A DNA stretch of 64,000 nucleotides from Pseudofabraea citricarpa. Lineage: Eukaryota > Ascomycota > Leotiomycetes > Helotiales > Dermateaceae. Shown here one piece after another: positions 11,348 to 22,000 of the stretch. The notes beneath the pieces are model-generated. The model worked only from the letters and a program-made list of their open reading frames with translations, was not told where the DNA came from and did no database searches. The stretch is from assembly GCA_029641185.1 (NCBI GenBank), contig JAPWGK010000004.1, positions 2,383,049 to 2,447,048 of the forward strand, read 5' to 3'. Every line of letters begins with the position of its first letter. The first letter of the stretch is position 1. The position numbers and the translations under genes are program-made.

Positions 11348-11952
11348 TTTACAGCAAGTCTGAATGGTATTATTTTCTGAAGTTTTATTGCTTATACCTA
11401 TGCGGATTAAATTCCTTCGTCATGATCCAAGTTAGTCAAACAGAGGTAGGGCACCGCTATCAGATTATTTTAGTGCTTGCAGAAGCAACAGTATTTTGAA
11501 TGCAGAAACTCTTTAGCATATGCGAAGAAGATCGTTACTTCCGCAAGTTTTATGGTACATAATATGCTACTGTCTTTGGGGTTATATAACACTATAATTT
11601 CAATTTCAGCACGCCACGATGAAGCCGACCCGACCCCCACTTGCTCTTGAGCTTGCTAGCAGGCCACTTTAAGAGCGCACCACTTTTCTACCTGAAAGTA
11701 GCAGCTGCATGTCTACTTTGAAAAAGAATATATATATTTCAACAAAATTAGGTTTCCTGGAGTTGAAGATTTTCGAATATATCAAGCAAAAACATTCAAT
11801 GTAGCAACTATGGGAATGGACGGTATATAAAACATATGGGGTGTGGGTGGTATTTTGTAGTCTACGTGTTGAAGTACACTTTTGATAGTGAAATCCAAAA
11901 AAGAAATTCCTGGATCTAATTTTTTGAATTACACCACATAATCCACCGCCCC
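11348..11952. other. Intergenic gap between convergent genes
   Basis: 605 bp between the 3' ends of the FMN dehydrogenase (+) and the 2OG oxygenase (-). No open frame or repeat recognised. Confidence 0.5.
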
Positions 11953-13172
11953 TTAGACACCAGAAGTTATAGCTATTCTTTTGCTCAGGTTCTCAGTGCC
12001 TTGTATTTTATCCCAATCTCCTAGCTTAAACTTCTCCACACGCCTTCCCTTGAATCGATTATCCAACCATTCTTTACTAGTTGTGTCTGTTTCCACAACT
12101 CCTGGAGCGAGCGGTGGAATTGCATCGCATCCTTCAATTCTTTTCAAGTAAACGCTATCCAATGGACGACAGAAGTATCCCAACGAGTAGCGTACCGACG
12201 AAAGTTGTGGATACGGCGGGGGATCGACGCGATGAATATTTGACCGAAACAGGCCATTGGTGAATTTGACTAAAGCATCCCCAATATTAATAATTGCATG
12301 GCCAGGTTTCGCTTTCACCCATGGCCAATCGTGATTATCCGGCATTCCTGGTTCCGCGATTCGAAGCCCAGCAATCCGATTAAATAGCACCGTCACACTA
12401 CCAAAATCGGTATGCTCGCCAAAGGCCGTCGAACGATCTTCCGTCTGCTGAGCGAGGCATCTGATGAAACGAATCTGATCTCCAGAAGGCTGTGAAATAT
12501 CATGAAGATTCACAAGGCCTTCGGTAACCATGCCAAGTTCTTTTTCAAGACTACGAAGAATCGTGGTAGAAACGTAGTGGCAAAGTGTCATGAATTTTCG
12601 GACGAGGTCACGCCGAGAAGTGATAAAATCTGGGTAAGGATTCTTAGGCCCCTCAAGTAGGAAGTCATCTTTCGCAAGCTGTAAGCGGCCCAAATTAATT
12701 AATGTCAGCACTTGGCAGACCAAGAATACCCAAGAATGACGAGCTACGAGCATAGAATTCGTACCGTCCAAGACTCCATACGATCAAGTGTACCGTCCTT
12801 GTCAACCACAGAGCCACCAACTCCTTTGTAACTACTCATGCGAGTTAGTCACGTTGGAATGTAGATAATCAGATCAAGGAGGGAAAAGAAATCCTACCCA
12901 TATATTCCAAGATCATACAATTTCTTTTCTTGATCTGGAATCTGGAACATTCCCTTAGAGAACTTGAACATCTGGGCTGCAAAATCCAATAGAGTCTTTC
13001 CGGTTTCGCTATCCTGTAAATTGAGATAGAAAAACCCATAAGCTTTACATGCTTCAAATAAATCTTTGATATCGTGTCCTGCCTCAAGCCTGCTTAGTGA
13101 AATCGTTTCCAGCTGCGCTACATTGAGCCCTTCTGGGAAAGGTGCTTCCTTGGCGAAATCATGAGCATTCAT
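11953..13172 (-). CDS. 2-oxoglutarate/Fe(II)-dependent dioxygenase (isopenicillin-N-synthase-like)
   Basis: Non-haem iron oxygenase with DIOX_N then 2OG-FeII_Oxy domains. It would hydroxylate, desaturate or ring-expand a small molecule using 2-oxoglutarate and oxygen. Exons on the minus strand: 13172-12898, 12834-12765, 12678-11953; 356 residues, typical. The N-terminal segment has AYGFFYLN. The iron triad is His204 and Asp206 (GEHTDFGS) with His264 (SNIHRVDPP), and the 2OG-binding pair is Arg278/Ser280 (VRYSLGYF); all are present. Intron 1 has a perfect TGACTAACTC branch site. Its upstream region carries the CCGAGGCCGA motif shared with the SDR-1 promoter. It is a plausible tailoring enzyme of the cluster. 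Confidence 0.92.
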
Positions 13173-13374
13173 CTTTAACTTGCGATAAAAATGAAGGGCA
13201 AAAGAGTAATTGTAGGACAGTTTACAGGTTTGATAAAGAAAATGTAAAGGTTTAAGTTGACCGTATGGAAGTATCAGAAAGATGAAATAGCTAAACTACC
13301 CATTCCAATTCTTTAAACTCTGACTATATCCAGACCAACCCAGCCTTCATTGTTTTACTCTTTTTTGAAGTATC

Positions 13375-13397
13375 CCGAGGCCGACGAAGTATGTCGG
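13375..13397. promoter_or_regulatory. Candidate Zn2Cys6 binding site upstream of the dioxygenase
   Basis: The 10-mer CCGAGGCCGA (13375-13384) recurs in the SDR-1 promoter. It overlaps an inverted pair, CCGAC (13381-13385), 7 nt, GTCGG (13393-13397). CGG half-sites in such arrangements are typical targets of Zn2Cys6 dimers. It lies 203 bp upstream of the dioxygenase ATG. Binding is inferred. Confidence 0.35.
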
Positions 13398-14689
13398 CAA
13401 TCCTCAAAACGGGTTAGACTCTAAGACAAGTCGTGTTTACTCTGCAAAGTTAGTTGAGACAAATGGTAGGTGGCCCGGTCAGCTTGCCGGTTCCGTGGGG
13501 TAGTTTTATTTCTGCCTAGTTTATTAGACAGCACCATTCCGGGAGATTCCCGAAGCCATTGCACTGCAAGTAGCACGTAAGATAACGCAAGGGGGCGTTT
13601 CTCACAAGTTACTGGCGACGGCTAGGGCTTGGGGTAGACCGTAAGCGAACATGGCCCTTGGCAGTCTCCTTTGTCGCAGCTGCATCGAAATCCCCTGTGG
13701 CAAACGGCGTAGCCGACAGCCTTCCCTTTCAGCTGGTTATACCGGTGATGTGATCATATGTTAAGAATAAGGTAGAAGGCCGTTTCTCGCCAGCAAGCTC
13801 TACTTGCCGAGCCATCTGACAGCTTGGCATACGCGGCAAATCTTTGGATACAACAGCTAAGACGTTCGTCGACGTTGTGGCGCTCGTTAGACTCTAAGAG
13901 CTACTTCTGGGGTCAAATAACGTGCTTGTGGCTGGAAATTCTCCGTGGTATGGGGTTACCTCGCTTGACCTCGCTTGACAGTTTATGTGGACGGTGGTTT
14001 GTGGACGAGTTATATTACGATAAGGGTTGCTATTTCTTTGCTGGTACAACGTGGTTAGAGTCATGTTCTTTGGTTCATCCCAGGAACTCAAATTTGCTTA
14101 ATAGCTACTTGCACTAATTCACATGGTTGGCATTTTTGAATGCGTAAAGTCTTCGAACATTGCTAGTACATAGTTCTAGTGAGCCCTCTATAAATTTGAA
14201 TGAAACCCAAATCTGACATTTGATACCGCTACTCTTATCGACAGACCCTTGTTTTGTAATCCGTGTCCGTAGGGCCGTATGAGCTGACCTCCACTCTCGT
14301 AAACAGATAACGGGTTAGATTATCTTCAGTCCGATTCGTTGGTTTCGCTCGCATCACCCCAGCTATGCAGCATTGAACTACGTGTTTGCTACCGCTTGAG
14401 AACGGGAAGCATTCCCATACCGTTAATCTCATTGTAGGACTGTAAGCCGAAGTTATTCAAAACCGAGCAACTGCCATTTCAGATTGTGTAATCTAGACCT
14501 GATCATCCACCTTATCTCGATCGTTTGGCCGAGAATCGTTGACAGCGTTCTCAAGTTCTAAGCACAGCGCACCTTCTGGAACAAGAAACGGGGCCCAATA
14601 ACGTCGCGAATCAGAGCCCACGAGATGATAGGACTTGCAAAGGCTGTGCTTATTCTCCATGCCCAACCAACCCCATTCAATTGCACAAA

Positions 14690-14806
14690 GATCACCGTGC
14701 CTCCCAGCCGCGCCAAACCCCGGCTGAAGACATGAAGATCACTGTGCCTCTCAGAGGCGTCGAACCCTGTCTAACTACACGAATATGATTGTGCCTCCAA
14801 GCCGCG
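14690..14806. repeat. Degenerate tandem repeat, about 47 bp, nearly 3 copies
   Basis: Copies begin at 14690, 14737 and about 14785. Each contains a version of atcaccgtgcctcccagc (second: atcactgtgcctctcaga; third: atgattgtgcctccaagc), with related spacers (aaacccc.., gaaccct..). It lies about 150-270 bp upstream of the regulator ATG. Confidence 0.55.
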
Positions 14807-14960
14807 TCTTCAGGGCAAAACATGTGCCCGAGATTCAAAATGAATCGATGGCTTCCGGCAGTCAGCTTTTTGGGGCGTACTATTTTCACCTTTTACTCCA
14901 GAGACCCACCATCTCGTGCTAAGCTGTGTATTTGTCCGTACCTATATCGTCTTGGTTAAA

Positions 14961-16394
14961 ATGTTTGGCACCTTCCGCTGCTCTGGTGACGACAATGGTC
15001 TTGTACAAACGAGCCATAAACCATTTCCTTACCCCGAAGAGCAAACGAAACCGCGATCCGCGTGTTTAAATTGTCGACATAAAAAGGTGAGTTGAATATG
15101 TGCTGTAGGCTCGATGACATCGACAAGATATTCAATATGATCTCGCCTGTTCTATTTCATGTAATTGTATTACTGACCTAACATTTAGCTCAAATGTATG
15201 GGCGACCGGTCTGGCTGCCTTCGATGTATTGCAAAAAAGATTAACTGCACCTATCCCCCGTCAAATTATAATAAATCGGCAAATAAATCTCAGTCCTCAG
15301 ATCAGACAAGTCCTCCAAATTCATCACCAACATCCAAAGGCAGGGGCGATGATATTGGATCGGATGGTGTAATGGACTGGCAGGAGAATCGTCTCAGTGG
15401 AGGCGAAGAGGAATCAAAATCTGGGGGCAGCCCGCCTGTTCTATCAACAGCTTCACCGAGCCCTCCTTTAGTGGGCAGTGCGAGTTGCGAGGAAAGAGAT
15501 GGGACGGTTGATTGGAACAATATGATGGGTGAGTCCGCCGGACAGATAGACATGGCATGTTTTGGATTTGGATTTGGTAATGTTGATGTGGGCAACACGG
15601 ACCTCGGCGACGGGTTTGTAGACGAAGAAGGCCTCTTCGATTTTGTCTGGGATGCAAGGGAATCACCCAATGGGCTTTTCTCTATCTTCGATGTTCAAGT
15701 CCCGCAAACTACTGATACGGCCGTGGTTCTTGGACCTGACATCCCAGGCCCACATCAAAAGCTTACCGCAGTGCCTCAACCACTGCTCAAATTCCCCGGT
15801 ACGACAAGTTTTGGCTCCGACGACTCCGCCTGCCACTGCATTCATAACCTGCTCCACATGAACGAGAGGCTGGAGATAACTCAGAACGGCAGCGTTGAAA
15901 GTAGCTTTGACCAGACGTTATCTCAAAATAAACGATTCATATCCCAATGTCAGGTAATGATTGCATGCGGACGTTGCAGCAAGAACTCGGCTCTTGTCAT
16001 GCTGATGGTCTCGATCTGCGAAAAATTGATAGCATCATTCAAGAATCTTGTTAATCAACACCCGGAGGTTATCTTGGATACAGCGTCTCAAACCAAATCC
16101 TTGGATGAGAGTATCCGGAAACCAGCTGTCGGAATTGAGAGGGGAAGGCAGACTGATTTAACCCAGAGGATTTCGCTAGGGGATTACAATCTTGACACGA
16201 TTGAAGAATCCTCTTCAGTGTTGAATGTTCTTACTGAGATCCAAATCAAGAGCTTTCAGTGCCTCTTATCAAACCTGGACTCTTTGATGACACTGCATAA
16301 TTGGGCGTCACACCAAGCAAAGCTGGATACAATCAAATTACAGCTACGTATTATTAGCAAGGCTATGCAAGCTGTCCGCACCCAGCCGAGCTAG
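14961..16394 (+). CDS. Zn2Cys6 transcription factor, AflR-like
   Basis: Likely pathway-specific activator. Exons 14961-15086 and 15189-16394; 443 residues. The binuclear zinc cluster is split by the intron: ACLNCRHKK in exon 1, then LKCMGDRSGCLRCIAKKINC in exon 2, giving the full C-x2-C-x6-C-x6-C-x2-C-x6-C. A Ser/Pro/Gly-rich low-complexity linker (about 65-115) follows, then an acidic stretch. The C-terminal half (about 255-440: HCIHNLLHMNERLE.., FISQCQVMIACGRC) resembles the aflatoxin-regulator domain with its conserved cysteines. The commonly predicted start at 15198 would lose half the zinc cluster; the ATG at 14961 restores it. It is nuclear, and is the best candidate to switch on the cluster. 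Confidence 0.88.
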
Positions 16395-17239
16395 GTCCCA
16401 GCTTCCTGGTTACTGGGCACTGACATCCTTTCGGCACCTCTATATCAGTTCTAGTTACCTGTTGGCTGCATACAACTGCTCATGGGTCGCGAAAATATAG
16501 CCATCATCACGAAGTCACATTTGGTCATGCATTAATTACGTATAATATGACCTCTCAACACGGAGTTTGTTCAGAAATTCAAACGGCGAATATATGGCTA
16601 ATACCATGGAGTGCCGCTGCTTCTGCGTTGAGTCCGAGCTATTTTTTATAATCGCTTTTCTGACTATACAAATACGGTTGTGTTATTCACTACGACAGGA
16701 TCATGCGTGGCTACCTATCATCTCCTTACTGCATGAGTTACTACAGTGGTTCTATGTTTCCAATTAAATGACAGCACACGATGTCAAAATGCGATGTCAA
16801 AGAGCACGAAGCATTTAGCATGGTAGAGTAGTCAAAATTAGGCACAGTTTACTTGTTACATAAGACATGATGATATTTCCTCTTTTTGCTATTTCCGACC
16901 TTCTGTTTTCGTATTCCGGAGTGATATCGAGCTGGAAAGGGACTGGTTTCTTAAAATATATAGTTTAGGGAAAATTGCATCATAAAGTATTTCTTCCGTC
17001 TAGAGCATACAGCTCTCTCCATCTTAGCATAATTTTACCTGGGCATGTGTAATATTGATTGGAATTGTTGTAGCCAAATCAAAAGTTGAAAAGATATCTA
17101 CCACAAGCTGATTTGTGAAAGACCCCACGTGCAATGACACATTTTATAGGTTATATATAAACTACGGTATATGAAAGTAAAAATCAAATAGGAAAGGAGA
17201 CCCTTTAGTCATTAAAGACTTCATGGCACAGTGAAATAA
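16395..17239. other. Intergenic gap between convergent genes
   Basis: 845 bp between the 3' ends of the AflR-like gene (+) and SDR-1 (-). No supported gene; the 66-codon frame at 16567 has no family features. Confidence 0.5.
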
Positions 17240-18001
17240 CTACCAAGGGAGCTCCCCATCTTTATTTGAAAATGTGCCCGTCGGCCCCTTTGCATCTATT
17301 GTAGATAGCCGTACAATGTTTACTGCAGCTTCCTGTACAGTTTGAAACCCCCTGAAGTTGTTCAAACTTGTGGCCGTAAACCCAGGACAGCAGGCGTTTA
17401 CTTTCCACCCTCTCTCGGCGAATTTCTTAGCATAATACGCTGTCAACATGTTCAACGCCGTCTTACTACTCCTGTATGCCGGTACTTCAACACCCGAGTC
17501 GACATCGTGGGGATCTGCAATGAAGCTCAAAGAGCCCAGACGTGAAGAGACAAAAACGAGGCGAGGGGCTGCCGATTGCGATAGAAGAGGAATGAAAGCC
17601 TCAGTAACAGCAGCGACTCCGAATACATTCACGTCAAAGGTCTCGGCATACTGTTCTCGAAGAGAGGCTCCTGGGCGTCGTCCTTCTGCTGCAATACCAG
17701 CATTGTTGATGAGTATATCGACTCGGCCAAAGTCTTCCTTGATACGTTCAGCCGCCGAAGAGATTGAGGCGTCGCTTTGGACATCCATGGAAATAGGCGT
17801 AACGGAAGCGAACTGGGGTTCCGTTGCCTCCTTCTGAATGGAAAGAGCTGCTTCGGAACCAAGGTCCGGATCGCGACTGCCCAAGATGACATGGAAATCT
17901 GGAGAGAGCAGAGCCAGTTGGCGGGCGACCTCAAAACCAATTCCTTTGTTGGCCCCGGTGACGAGGGCGACTCTTGTTGTTGCCGTTGTTGTTGGAATCA
18001 T
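17240..18001 (-). CDS. Short-chain dehydrogenase/reductase (SDR-1)
   Basis: Classical SDR, NAD(P)-dependent, reducing a ketone or oxidising an alcohol. Single exon, 253 residues. Rossmann motif TGANKGIG (about residues 15-22), NNAG, catalytic Ser in FVSSRLGS and YRSSK (Tyr-x3-Lys); all are present. NACCPGFTATSLNNF lies in the substrate loop, and it has the carbonyl-reductase-like style of fungal homologues. Promoter motifs shared with other cluster genes (18401 and 18482) support co-regulation. Cytosolic. Exact substrate unknown. Confidence 0.92.
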   Translation of the reverse strand: MIPTTTATTRVALVTGANKGIGFEVARQLALLSPDFHVILGSRDPDLGSEAALSIQKEATEPQFASVTPISMDVQSDASISSAAERIKEDFGRVDILINNAGIAAEGRRPGASLREQYAETFDVNVFGVAAVTEAFIPLLSQSAAPRLVFVSSRLGSLSFIADPHDVDSGVEVPAYRSSKTALNMLTAYYAKKFAERGWKVNACCPGFTATSLNNFRGFQTVQEAAVNIVRLSTIDAKGPTGTFSNKDGELPW

Positions 18002-19094
18002 GATTGATAGGTCACGTAGTTTTTGTGAATTGAACTAAATTCTTTGTAAGAAGATGGACGAAGTTGTTCACAAGATACAAGTTCAAGTTGTGAGAATTGA
18101 GAAGTCGATGCAGCAGTTGTAAGTGTAGTGTGCAAGTTGCACTACGACTCTTCCCCGATTGGATAAGCCTTTTCTTAGTAGTGCATTTAGGGCGGAACAT
18201 CCTAGGAAAGTCTTGACGGGGCTACGGGAGTGACAGGCGTCAGACAAGTAGAATATGCCGTAGGTGCGATAAGCGTTCGAGACCCAGCAATCAATGCCCC
18301 CCCAGCTTACGACATCTAGGCCAAGTTGCGCCCCGGTCCGCAAGGAATGTTCGTGCACCCCCGCATGCATATACTAAGCATGCAAGGTAGTGGACTGCCT
18401 CCTCGGCCCCACGCCACCCCATGTTCGTCGTTGATGTTGTATTTTGCTCACGCTATTTGTATTTGATCTTTCCATTTTTGGCCGAGGCCGAGTTGCTCGG
18501 AACTTCCAAATACAGGGAGAGAGGGCGTGGAAATCCGGTATCTTATCTTTCCAGGGGTTACAGGTTTTAGAGCGAGTTATTGGATAAGCACTACCTTGTT
18601 TCAATTATTGGAATCATCGAAAACGGCAAATAGAGACATCAGTCGTGGCATCCAGACCTACCTGGAATCGAGCGTGTGAAATTGGTAGCAAATCAAAAAC
18701 GAGAGAGGAGTCGAAACCTATACCTAAGTAAGATGGCTATGGATAAGTCCACCAATCGGAGCAACTGCATTTCAAAAAAACCGCTCGAGGTCCTCAGGCT
18801 ATTTGGTCTTGAGAATAGGAAAAAGCAATCGCATTGGAACTACATGTTAAATTTCTTTAGCAACCGGTTGGATGGGCTTCACATTTTCTTGTTAACATCT
18901 TTGAGTAGCTAGCTACCTTATCTTTACATAGAGACATTATCATTGGGTTAGACAATGAAAATTCAACATTCTTTCAAGTACAATGATGATGTTGCTATTG
19001 CTATTGTATATATATAGTTACATAAAACGCGACTGAATGATGCCAAAAGAAGAGAAACGTGGAATGATGAACTTCAAATAAATCAAGCGACGAC
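18002..19094. other. Intergenic: SDR-1 promoter and PKS 3' flank
   Basis: 1.09 kb without a gene. It contains two CCTCGG-type motifs (18401-18406 and, as CCGAGGCCGA, 18482-18491). Open frames on the minus strand here show no protein-family features. Confidence 0.5.
18482..18491. promoter_or_regulatory. Shared promoter motif CCGAGGCCGA
   Basis: Identical 10-mer to the one at 13375-13384 upstream of the 2OG oxygenase. It lies about 480 bp upstream of the SDR-1 ATG, with a further CCTCGG at 18401. Candidate binding site of one of the two cluster Zn2Cys6 factors; inference only. Confidence 0.35.
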
Positions 19095-22000
19095 TCACGA
19101 CCCAATCTCTTCCAAGACAATTGTAGTTAGCGAACCCACTGACACCGATTTGCCAAGCAATTCTAAGAATGGAATATCAACTTCGAAAGCTTGGAAGAAC
19201 CAGGTCCGAAATTCAGCAGCAATCATACTATCCATTCCGTACGCAGATAAAGCCTTAGTGACATCAACCTTGTCCAGGGGGATAAGGATTAGATTGCTGA
19301 AGCGTTTGGAGATGTGGAACAGAACAGCCTCTTGGAGTGGAGTACCAGACTCAATAGCCTTCACGACCTCAGCCGGAAGATTTCCTTCCTGTCCTTTAAG
19401 AGTAAGATCAGTCTCTCCATCCAATGCCCGAGCAAGAATTGAAGCACGAGGGTCCTTGAGTGTTGGATTTGTACCCTCGAATCCTTTTTTGCGCAGTTCG
19501 ATGAGACCTAGTGGCTCCAGGCCAGTCAGAATATGACTTTGCGCCAGAGAGTCATAGGCATGGGGGATGAAATCTCCATTGGAAAGAGAGACATCAATAA
19601 TCTGAAGTAACTCGTCTTCGTTGATGGCCTGGATCCCTTTGCGAACGAGAAGAGCTTCGATCTCGGGATTTTCGTGGAGATATCCGACCTCCGAAATCAT
19701 CCCTAGCCCCACCGCAGTAGCAGGCAGCCCAAGAGAATGGCGATACCGGGCAAAGGCATCAAGGAAATAGTTGGCAGAGCAGTAGTTTGACTCAGTTGCA
19801 GTACCAACACTACCAGAGATGGAGCTAGTCATCAAGAAGAATTCAAGCTCGGAGTCTTTGCCCTTGATAGCATTGTGAAGATTCCAGGTACCAATGACCT
19901 TGGGGTCGATGCCGGTGTGCCAGAAGTGGTTTGACATGTTCGTAAATAGCGCCTCCTGTAAAATAGTTAGTTTCAACTCGTTAGTCAAGTCGAGGACTCG
20001 ATGTAAAAACCTACATTGAGGCCCATAGCCGCTTGCACAACACCTCCAATCTTACCGTCAACCCTCTCCACGACCTCTAAAACATCCTCATTGTTGCAGA
20101 CGTCACCTCTGACGACATCGCAATGAGCCCCAAGTGATTCCAAATCCTCAACGAGACGTCTTGCGGCTGGTTTGTCAAGAGCAGTTCTGCCAAGAAAAAC
20201 GAACTTTCTAGCACCTCTGCTCAACATCCACTTTGACATACTGCGACCAAGGCCTCCAAGACATCCAATCATGATGTAAGTTTTGTCGGCACTAAGTGTG
20301 GTGTTAAACTGGTAGGGCTTCACTTTCAAATTTGATTCTGGGTCCTCGAAATTTATGGCCACTTTGCCCATGCGATTCCGGGATGAGAAATGGCGCATTG
20401 CTTGAGTGACGTTTGAGACATCAAAGACTTCCAGGGGCTCTATCTTGGCGATTTTCTTTTCTCGATAAAGTTGGAGTACTTCTGCCACGAGATCGGCCCA
20501 GATTTTCTGGTATGCTGGGTTTTCATGGTAAAAGAGGTTGCTCATATCGAAAGCTGAAAATGTTACATTCTTCAAGAATTGTTCCATCTCCAGTCTGCCA
20601 CAATCTGTCAGATCGCGCTTTCCAATTTCGATAAATCGACCAAATGGGGCGCAGCATCTCCAACTGGCATGCAAGAGATCACCAGTGAGAGAATTGAGGA
20701 CAACATCAACACCGCGACCATTGGTGGCTTGAAGGATAGCTGGTAGGAAAGACTCATCACGCGAGCTGAATATGTGGTTCGATTCGATTCCAAAGGTTTG
20801 GACCAAAAACTCTTTCTTTGCCTCTGTTGAGACTGTGGTATAAATCTATGAATGCACACATTAGAAAAATACGATGGAAATATAAGAAATATTTTTACCT
20901 TTGCACCCGCCAGCTTCGCAATTTGAATGGCTGCAATTCCCACACCACCAGCGCCAGCATGTATCAACACCGTTTCACCCGATTTCAACTGTGCTCTTTG
21001 GTTCAAGGCGTAGAGTGATGTAGCGTAAACAACTGAGAGTGTCGACATGACATTGAATTCTTCGTCGTTTCGAAGCTTCTGACAAGCCCATTCCGGAACA
21101 ATCTCATTTGTCTTGAAATGGCTTGGCGCCATTACTACGACACGGTCGCCTTGCTTGAATTTTGTGACGGCACCCCCTACTCTCTCTATGACACCAGAAA
21201 ATTCAAGTGCGCAGGTGCTGTCTCGTGTGTCAACCTTACCGCCGAGAACGTAAAAATCTTTGGCATTGAGGCCAACAGCTTTAACTTCGACTTGAACCTC
21301 ATTTGAATTAAGGATCTCTTTATTTGGCGTCTGAGTGAAGAATATCGTGTCAAACTGGCCAAGCTTTTCAATAGAAATTTGAGCTGGCTTTGCTTGACCA
21401 AGCGATATCTCCATGATCTCCGCACCCTGCTTTTGTCTAAACGAATCATTGAGGCTCTCATCAGGAACGAAGCGACTGACATGAACCACATTGTCACTCT
21501 GAATAAATTCAAATTCAAGTGCACTGTCGCGAGTTTGGCTCAAGATGGAGACGATATTATTTGCTGTTACTTGTGGTTCATGGTGGATATCATCGACGTC
21601 GTAGGTGAAGAACTTAAGAGATGGTTGCTCTAACATCAAGGCTCGTGAGAGCCCTGAGACAAGAGAGAAGTTCGGGTTTTTGCCTCTCAGAAGATCACCA
21701 GCGGTGACCCAAATTAAATTCGATGAGTTGTTTGTGATAATCTTCAGCTGCTTCATTTGCTCATCGGTGATCCCAGCGAGCAACGGATGTTCAGACTCAA
21801 GCAAGGAAAATACTGTCGTCCCGCGAGGGATGTTCTCCTCTGAGATCTCGCTCAAATGAAGCCGCTGTACTGGATACTTAGCAGCTTCGGAGAGTTTATC
21901 CTGAAGAGCCTGACTGAGTGAATTGACACCGGAATCGACAATGACGACATTTCCATCTTTCGTGTTGACAGAAAACTCGCTATCTCTGAAGAGATATGAG

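Larger units (their letters stand above)
13173..14960. other. Long intergenic region between dioxygenase and AflR-like regulator
   Basis: 1.8 kb of ordinary base composition with no gene I can support. It holds the regulatory motif at 13375-13397, a tandem duplication of cctcgcttga at about 13960-13979 and a degenerate 47-bp tandem repeat at 14690-14806. Short open frames (13824-14117 plus; 14493-14660 minus) have no recognisable family. Confidence 0.5.

Noticed and set aside
13824..14117. 97-codon frame in the long gap
   Set aside because: No recognisable domain or coding-style composition, and no plausible splice extension.
14493..14660. 55-codon minus-strand frame (RRYWAPFLVPEGALCLEL)
   Set aside because: Looks mildly protein-like, but short, without a domain, and crossed by non-coding neighbours; too weak to call.
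16567..16767. 66-codon plus-strand frame
   Set aside because: Hydrophobic but without signal/domain pattern; lies in 3' flanking DNA.
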